10,084 nt of DNA, from positions 1-10,084 of the forward strand of contig JBKPOV010000135.1 in assembly GCA_046733315.1 (NCBI GenBank), read 5' to 3'. The notes beneath the pieces were generated by a model. It ran no database searches, was not told the origin of the DNA, and saw only the letters and a list, made by a program, of their open reading frames with translations. The stretch comes from VRUE01 sp046733315. GTDB lineage: Bacteria; Actinomycetota; Thermoleophilia; Solirubrobacterales; 70-9. Below, one piece after another: positions 6,973 through 10,084 of this stretch (positions are counted from its first letter, which is position 1; each line of letters opens with the position of its first letter). The position numbers were made by a program, and so were the translations under genes.

Positions 6973-7753
6973 GACCTTCCTCTTCGTCGACTTCGGATGA
7001 GAGGTCTCCCGCCGCTTTGTCGCCCGGGGACGGCCAGGGGATCGGTTCGCCCGCGGCCCAGGCGGGCGGTTGGCTGTCGCGGCGCAGCAAGAGGATGCCG
7101 AGGTAGATGAACCAGAGCAGGGCGAACTGGAAGAAGATGAAGGAGACGGCGCCGAGGGCCATGCCGAGCGAGCCCCAGAAGCGGGGCAGCAGGCCGACCC
7201 GCATCGCGTAGAGGCAGGTGTAGACCATCGCGACGGCGAAGCCGAGCTGGCCGCCCAGGCCGAAGCCGGCCGCGAGCGGGCGCAGCGGCGCGTCGCTGAT
7301 CGTGTCGTTGGCGATCTCATCAGCGCGGTCGCTGTTCAGGGCGATCCCCTTGGCGACCAGATGGGGCACTTCGTTGGAGACGAAGTCCGAGGCCGCGTGC
7401 AGAGTCGAGATGCCGCTGAGGATCGCCAGCGCGGCGAGGAAGAGCGGCGCCGCGACGACCACCCCGACAAGCTGGCCGCGCATCCGCTCGCTGCGCGCGT
7501 TGGCGCTGCGGAAGAGAAAGTAGAGCGGCGCCGCGAGCAGGCCGACGCCGATCGCCTGCAGGATGCTGGAGATCATCTGCGCCGTGCGATGGGCGTCGAC
7601 GTTGCGCAGCAACTCGGAGTCGCCGTCGGCGCTGCCGACGCCCTGGCTGGCGACGACGATCGCGGCAATGACGAAGGCGACGGCCCCCAGGGCGGCGAGC
7701 GCCGTCGGCGCCGACCAGCGCTCCTCCCAGCTCACCACCTGGTTGCGATGCAC
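6920..7753 (-). CDS. Conserved-looking multi-pass membrane protein, unknown function
   Basis: I do not recognise a named family with confidence. The 277-residue product has hydrophobic segments at about 18-36, 62-82, 95-115, 163-188 and 193-224 (the last could be one long or two short helices). A conserved-looking loop (ASDFVSNEVPHLVAKGIALNSDRADEIAND) sits between the third and fourth, and a hydrophilic tail starts near 226 with PPAWAAGEPIPWPSPGDKAAGDLSSE and ends in an acidic, Ser-rich stretch. Coding appears real: the hydrophobicity is organised and codon bias matches the neighbours. The start is GTG at 7753-7751, only 2 bp after the stop of the upstream CBS-domain gene, so the two are likely one transcription unit and may work together at the membrane. 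The 3' end overlaps the ThyX-like gene tail to tail by 53 bp, which suggests a stable arrangement. DUF4386-like proteins are one possibility, held at low confidence. Confidence 0.8.
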   Translation of the reverse strand: MHRNQVVSWEERWSAPTALAALGAVAFVIAAIVVASQGVGSADGDSELLRNVDAHRTAQMISSILQAIGVGLLAAPLYFLFRSANARSERMRGQLVGVVVAAPLFLAALAILSGISTLHAASDFVSNEVPHLVAKGIALNSDRADEIANDTISDAPLRPLAAGFGLGGQLGFAVAMVYTCLYAMRVGLLPRFWGSLGMALGAVSFIFFQFALLWFIYLGILLLRRDSQPPAWAAGEPIPWPSPGDKAAGDLSSEVDEEEGPTGTAALPPASSESESR

Positions 7754-7755
7754 CC

Positions 7756-8202
7756 TCAGCCCCGCTCGCGGAAGTAGAACTGCGGCAGGGCGCCTTCGAT
7801 GACCTCGGCGGTCATCTTCTGGGCGACCTCGAGGTTGCCCGTGCGCACGGCGATGTCATCGAGCGTGACGATGCCGGCGAGCCTACCCGCATCGACTACC
7901 GGGAGCCTGCGCACCCGGTGCTGGACCATCAGCGCGGCCGCCTCGTCGAGCTCCATCGTGGGCTCGCCGCAGACGAGCGGCCGGGAGGCGTGGTCGCCGA
8001 CAGCGGACTCCGGATCGAGGCCCTCGGCGAAGACGCGCAGGGCGAGGTCGCGGTCGGTCACCATTGCCACCGGCGCACCCGCTAGGTCGACGATCACGAC
8101 CGAGCCGACCCGCTGGTCGCGCATCTGGCGCGCCACCGATATCGCGCTTGAATCCGGCGGCGCGGTGATCACTCCGGCGGTCATGATCTCGCTCAGCTGC
8201 AC
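7756..8202 (-). CDS. Tandem CBS-domain protein
   Basis: This is a stand-alone pair of CBS domains (148 aa), a module that usually binds adenosine nucleotides or S-adenosylmethionine and acts as an energy or redox sensor. Domain 1 spans about residues 5-58 (SEIMTAGVITAPPDSSA, then AMVTDRD at 46-52) and domain 2 about 70-122 (the HRVRRLPVVD segment, then GIVTLDD at 110-116). A short helical C-terminus ends in QFYFRERG. The partner is unknown; the downstream membrane protein, 2 bp away, is the obvious candidate (inference). The start was set at GTG 8202 (VQLSEIM). The frame stays open to 8424, but that extension is Pro/Ser/Arg-rich, lacks family resemblance and lies antisense to the divergent zinc-ribbon gene. 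A TAGCGT motif lies 7 nt upstream of this GTG, consistent with a leaderless message. Confidence 0.9.
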   Translation of the reverse strand: MQLSEIMTAGVITAPPDSSAISVARQMRDQRVGSVVIVDLAGAPVAMVTDRDLALRVFAEGLDPESAVGDHASRPLVCGEPTMELDEAAALMVQHRVRRLPVVDAGRLAGIVTLDDIAVRTGNLEVAQKMTAEVIEGALPQFYFRERG

Positions 8203-8208
8203 TGTGCG

Positions 8209-8215
8209 TACGCTA
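8209..8215. promoter_or_regulatory. Candidate symmetric divergent leaderless promoter
   Basis: TACGCTA contains a TAnnnT hexamer on both strands: TACGCT (8209-8214) on + and TAGCGT (8215-8210) on -. Each is exactly 7 nt from a start codon, ATG 8222 on + and GTG 8202 on -, so transcription starting at the first base of each start codon would give leaderless mRNAs. The motif overlaps the palindrome GCGTACGC (8206-8213). No convincing -35 element is visible on either side. The gap between the genes is only 19 bp, leaving little room for any other promoter. This is inferred from spacing and symmetry, not shown. Confidence 0.5.
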
Positions 8216-8221
8216 CCGGCG

Positions 8222-8872
8222 ATGAGTACCGAGCGAACAGCGCCGAACGGTCGCCAACGGACGCCGGTCGTCCCCCTTGAGGCTGGGGCTGGACCGGAGA
8301 ACCCACCTTGCCCGGCCTGCGGGGAGCCGCTCTTTGGCTGGATCGATTCGCGGCCGGGGCTCGCCGGGCCGGTAGCGCGCTGCGAGAGCTGCGGCCTGGG
8401 AGTGGTCGGCGAGGGCGGTAGCACCGAGGGGGCGCTGGCGGCGCTTGACCGGCTCGGCGGCGCCGACGGCGTCCGGATCGCCGACCGAGCGGGCTTCGCG
8501 GCATGGATCGGCGGCGCCGGCTGGGCCGGCCTCGAACCCGATAGTCGTTACCTGTTCACCGCCGAGGCCGTGCGGCGGCTGGTCGCCAACCGCGACCAGG
8601 TCGTCACCAGCGCCCGCTGGTCCCCCGGCAGCGGCATCGCGACGATGTGGCAGACCGTCCTCAACGGCTTCACCTTCGGCCGCAACGTCGCCCTCGGCGC
8701 TCTCGGCCGCGGCACGGCTGCGCGCGCCGAGCGCCCCTGGCAGCGCCGCCTGGACAACTTGATCTGCGTCGTGGTCGCAATCCCGGCGCTGCTTGCCGCC
8801 GTACCGCTGGAGCTGTCGGCAGCAGCTACGAAACGAGGCAGCGCGACCTCGCTCCGCATCGAGCTGCTCTGA
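8222..8872 (+). CDS. Zinc-ribbon protein with a methyltransferase-like C-terminal region, unknown function
   Basis: The 216-residue product begins with a polar leader, then a likely zinc ribbon: C30-x2-C33 (CPACG) and C54-x2-C57 (CESCG), 20 residues apart. Residues from about 108 (RYLFTAEAVRRLV) through SARWSPGSGIATMWQTVLNGFTFG resemble the region after the Rossmann core in class I SAM-dependent methyltransferases that carry an N-terminal zinc ribbon. The SAM-binding core itself (a glycine-rich ExGxGxG-type loop) is absent, and the ribbon is joined to this tail by only about 50 residues. Residues 180-201 form one probable membrane helix, followed by a basic end. It could be a natural internal-deletion derivative of such a methyltransferase or an unrelated membrane-anchored protein. 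ATG 8222 was chosen because the frame upstream is antisense to the CBS gene. The coding call is good; the relationship is tentative. Confidence 0.72.
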   Translation: MSTERTAPNGRQRTPVVPLEAGAGPENPPCPACGEPLFGWIDSRPGLAGPVARCESCGLGVVGEGGSTEGALAALDRLGGADGVRIADRAGFAAWIGGAGWAGLEPDSRYLFTAEAVRRLVANRDQVVTSARWSPGSGIATMWQTVLNGFTFGRNVALGALGRGTAARAERPWQRRLDNLICVVVAIPALLAAVPLELSAAATKRGSATSLRIELL

Positions 8873-8876
8873 CCAG

Positions 8877-8985
8877 AGCCGTCCCGGTAGGGGTGGAGCG
8901 TCTTGTACTTTTTCGCGGTTCGCTTGGGCGCAAGCCGCACGCCGCTTCACCGAAAAAGTTAAGCGGAACCCCTACCGGGACGGCT
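8877..8985. repeat. Palindromic element between convergent genes
   Basis: Perfect 18-bp inverted arms AGCCGTCCCGGTAGGGGT (8877-8894) and ACCCCTACCGGGACGGCT (8968-8985) flank 73 nt. Inside, ACTTTTTCG (8907-8915) faces CGAAAAAGT (8951-8959), and smaller hairpins GCTTG-GGCG-CAAGC (8922-8935) and CCGCTT/AAGCGG (8942-8947 / 8961-8966) are possible. It starts 4 bp after the zinc-ribbon gene stop and ends directly at the stop of the convergent small gene. It could serve as a bidirectional terminator. Its length (109 bp) and long perfect arms also resemble the element inside nuoM, although the two sequences are not obviously the same. Confidence 0.8.
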
Positions 8986-9255
8986 TTAGGACAAACCCTC
9001 GCGGGCCTCGCGCACGAGCGTTACGGCCTCGGGAAAGAGGACGCGGATTGCGTCGCGCACCTGCATCGCCTGCTCATCGGGGCCGCCGGAGAGCTCGAGC
9101 TGTCCGATCGAAGCGACTGTCATCTCGACCGCTAGCTTGATCGCGTTGTCGGCCCAGGCGACGCGCTGGGAGGACTGCATCTGCTCCGAGAGCTCCTCCA
9201 TGCGAGCGCGGAACTCGTCAGGGTCGCCGAAGAGGTTGAAGGGGCTGCCCTCCAT
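8986..9255 (-). CDS. Small acidic helical protein, unknown function
   Basis: I do not recognise this 89-residue product. It opens MEGSPFNLFGDPDEFRARMEELSEQMQ, followed by a mixed helical stretch (residues 31-55) and a predicted amphipathic helix from about 60 to 85. It has no signal peptide, membrane helix or cysteine. The pattern NLFGDPDEF followed by a long charged helix resembles small actinobacterial proteins such as the YbaB/EbfC type only superficially. ATG 9255 is the only sensible start: an ATG 9 nt upstream in the same frame is followed at once by TGA. No strong ribosome binding site precedes it. Coding is supported by codon bias, by lack of a better gene on the other strand, and by the stop falling exactly at the edge of the palindromic element. 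It diverges from the pilin-like gene across 90 bp. Confidence 0.7.
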   Translation of the reverse strand: MEGSPFNLFGDPDEFRARMEELSEQMQSSQRVAWADNAIKLAVEMTVASIGQLELSGGPDEQAMQVRDAIRVLFPEAVTLVREAREGLS

Positions 9256-9332
9256 CGATCACATGAATAGCAGAACGAGGTTGCGGGACATAGTCGCCAC
9301 ACCCTGCGCACCACTCGCGTGCCGCTTCCTCT

Positions 9333-9338
9333 TAGCGT
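9333..9338 (+). promoter_or_regulatory. Candidate -10 element of a leaderless transcript
   Basis: TAGCGT lies 7 nt upstream of ATG 9346, the same hexamer and spacing as the - strand candidate upstream of the CBS gene. No Shine-Dalgarno sequence precedes the ATG, which fits leaderless translation. No clear -35 element is seen. Inference only. Confidence 0.4.
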
Positions 9339-9345
9339 CGCCGCG

Positions 9346-10005
9346 ATGCAACCCGGACGAGATCGAGAGCGGGGATCGGCGAGCGTCGAGCAAGCCGGCC
9401 TGGTCGCGCTGATCTCCCTGCTCCTGCTCGCCGCAATCGCTGCCGTCGCCGCGGGCGGCGAAATCGACGCCGGTCGCAGCCTCGCCGGCGCGATCTCCAA
9501 GCGGCTCGCCTGCGCGCCGAGATTGCCCGACGCCTGCCATCACCATCCCCTGGTGCCTGCCTACGGCTGGCCGCTCGCCCGCCTCGCCCGTGCCCTGGCT
9601 CCGCCGCCCGCGGCGCTGCCCGGTCCCTCCGGGCTCCCCCTCGTGCCGGTCGACTTCCGCTACTGCCGCCGCGAAAGCTGCGCCGTCGCCGCCGGGCCGC
9701 ACCTGACCGCATCGCGCCGCCGGACCACCGCCTTCACCCAGATCGAGGACCGCCGTCGCTCCCTAGGCTGGGTCGAGCTGACCTACTGGCTCTACCGCCC
9801 TAGCTTGGGGTGGTCCCGAGTGAATCACCGCGCGACCCAAGCTGACGTCGACGCGGCCGCGGGGACGCCGGTACTACTCGAGGACGACCCGGCGCTGGTC
9901 CCGCTGGAGACGCTGCCTGGCCGCAACCACTACGAGTTCCCGCCGGGGGAAAAGCCACCGTGGCAGTGGCACGTCGCGGGCCGCTACCCAGGTTGGTCCG
10001 ACTAG
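9346..10005 (+). CDS. Pilin/TadE-like exported protein, unknown function
   Basis: The 219-residue product starts with a short basic leader (MQPGRDRERG) followed by SASVEQAGLVALISLLLLAAIAA in two adjoining parts. G10 before S11, with E15 at +5 of the mature chain and then about 20 hydrophobic residues, is the type IV prepilin / TadE class III signal pattern, so processing by a prepilin peptidase and membrane anchoring are likely. The remaining 180 residues are outside the membrane and hold two cysteine pairs (C56/C64 and C107/C112) that could form disulfides. Tryptophan/tyrosine-rich motifs (ELTYWLYRPSLGWSRV, PPWQWHVAGRYPG) suggest a folded domain that I cannot name. No other pilus gene is visible in the window. 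ATG 9346 is preferred over GTG 9319 because it gives a normal leader length and has a TAGCGT motif 7 nt upstream. A strong hairpin follows the stop. Confidence 0.78.
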   Translation: MQPGRDRERGSASVEQAGLVALISLLLLAAIAAVAAGGEIDAGRSLAGAISKRLACAPRLPDACHHHPLVPAYGWPLARLARALAPPPAALPGPSGLPLVPVDFRYCRRESCAVAAGPHLTASRRRTTAFTQIEDRRRSLGWVELTYWLYRPSLGWSRVNHRATQADVDAAAGTPVLLEDDPALVPLETLPGRNHYEFPPGEKPPWQWHVAGRYPGWSD

Positions 10006-10009
10006 GACG

Positions 10010-10050
10010 CATGTCGAGTTTGTTACCTCCGGGGAGACAAACTCGACATG
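10010..10050. terminator. Strong hairpin after the pilin-like gene
   Basis: Perfect 14-bp arms CATGTCGAGTTTGT (10010-10023) and ACAAACTCGACATG (10037-10050) enclose 13 nt, with a possible inner CTC/GAG extension. It begins 5 nt after the TAG stop. No T-run follows, so termination would be of the hairpin-only kind common in actinobacteria. The last three bases are an ATG that may open the next reading frame, so a regulatory role is also possible. Confidence 0.6.
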
Positions 10051-10084
10051 GTGATTCGGCGCAACCGCCTGGCCACAGAGCTGC
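10048..10084 (+). CDS. Possible start of a further gene, cut by the window end
   Basis: ATG 10048 opens a frame reading MVIRRNRLATEL to the window edge without a stop. GGGGAG (10031-10036), in the loop of the preceding hairpin, is 11 nt upstream and could act as a ribosome binding site. The few residues have a basic/helical character but are too short for any assignment. The ATG could equally be only the end of the hairpin arm. Confidence 0.25.
   Translation, partial: MVIRRNRLATEL

Noticed and set aside
7070..7777. 235-codon + strand frame antisense to the membrane protein
   Set aside because: Glu/Asp/Arg/Ala low-complexity shadow; the - strand frame has organised membrane helices.
8203..8424. 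N-terminal extension of the CBS-domain gene up to 8424
   Set aside because: Pro/Ser/Arg-rich and antisense to the zinc-ribbon coding region; the domain begins right after GTG 8202.
1..10084. CRISPR arrays, tRNA/rRNA genes, integrase or transposase genes, toxin-antitoxin or defence genes
   Set aside because: No regularly spaced direct repeats, tRNA-like folds or recognisable domains of these kinds were seen on either strand.

Overview
This window reads as high-GC actinobacterial chromosome, most likely class Thermoleophilia (Solirubrobacterales or relatives). That placement is an inference from three things: the very strong G/C preference at third codon positions, the style of the NuoM and NuoN sequences, and the apparently lineage-specific small genes. 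Every gene except a short zinc-ribbon protein, a small acidic protein, a membrane protein and a pilin-like protein belongs to a recognisable family. I see no tRNA, rRNA, CRISPR array, prophage or transposase gene.

Layout. Positions 2-3863 hold the distal end of a respiratory complex I (nuo) operon on the + strand: the C-terminal part of nuoL, all of nuoM and all of nuoN. They are joined by ATGA stop/start overlaps, so translation is probably coupled. The 3' end of nuoM carries a palindromic element of about 112 bp with perfect 26-bp arms. It is read through in frame and ends just before the nuoN ribosome binding site. A hairpin-rich spacer (3862-4014) follows. Next come an AEC-family permease with a non-ATG start, an overlapping VOC (glyoxalase-fold) protein, and a tandem ThyX-like protein whose ThyX motif is divided between its two halves.

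On the - strand, tail to tail with the ThyX-like gene, lie a five- or six-helix membrane protein and, upstream of it, a two-CBS-domain protein; these two probably form an operon. The CBS gene diverges from a + strand zinc-ribbon protein across only 19 bp. That gap holds a symmetric motif that could serve as -10 element for leaderless transcription in both directions. A second large palindromic element (8877-8985) separates the zinc-ribbon gene from a convergent 89-residue protein. The last complete gene, 9346-10005, has a type IV pilin/TadE-like leader and is followed by a strong hairpin at 10010-10050. A new reading frame may open there.

The genes do not form one obvious pathway. Complex I subunits pump protons in the membrane; the other genes look like independent housekeeping or lineage-specific units. 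The most interesting signals are the in-frame palindrome in nuoM, the divided ThyX motif, the compact TAnnnT-N7-start promoters, and the prepilin-like orphan protein. I found no convincing multi-gene novel system.
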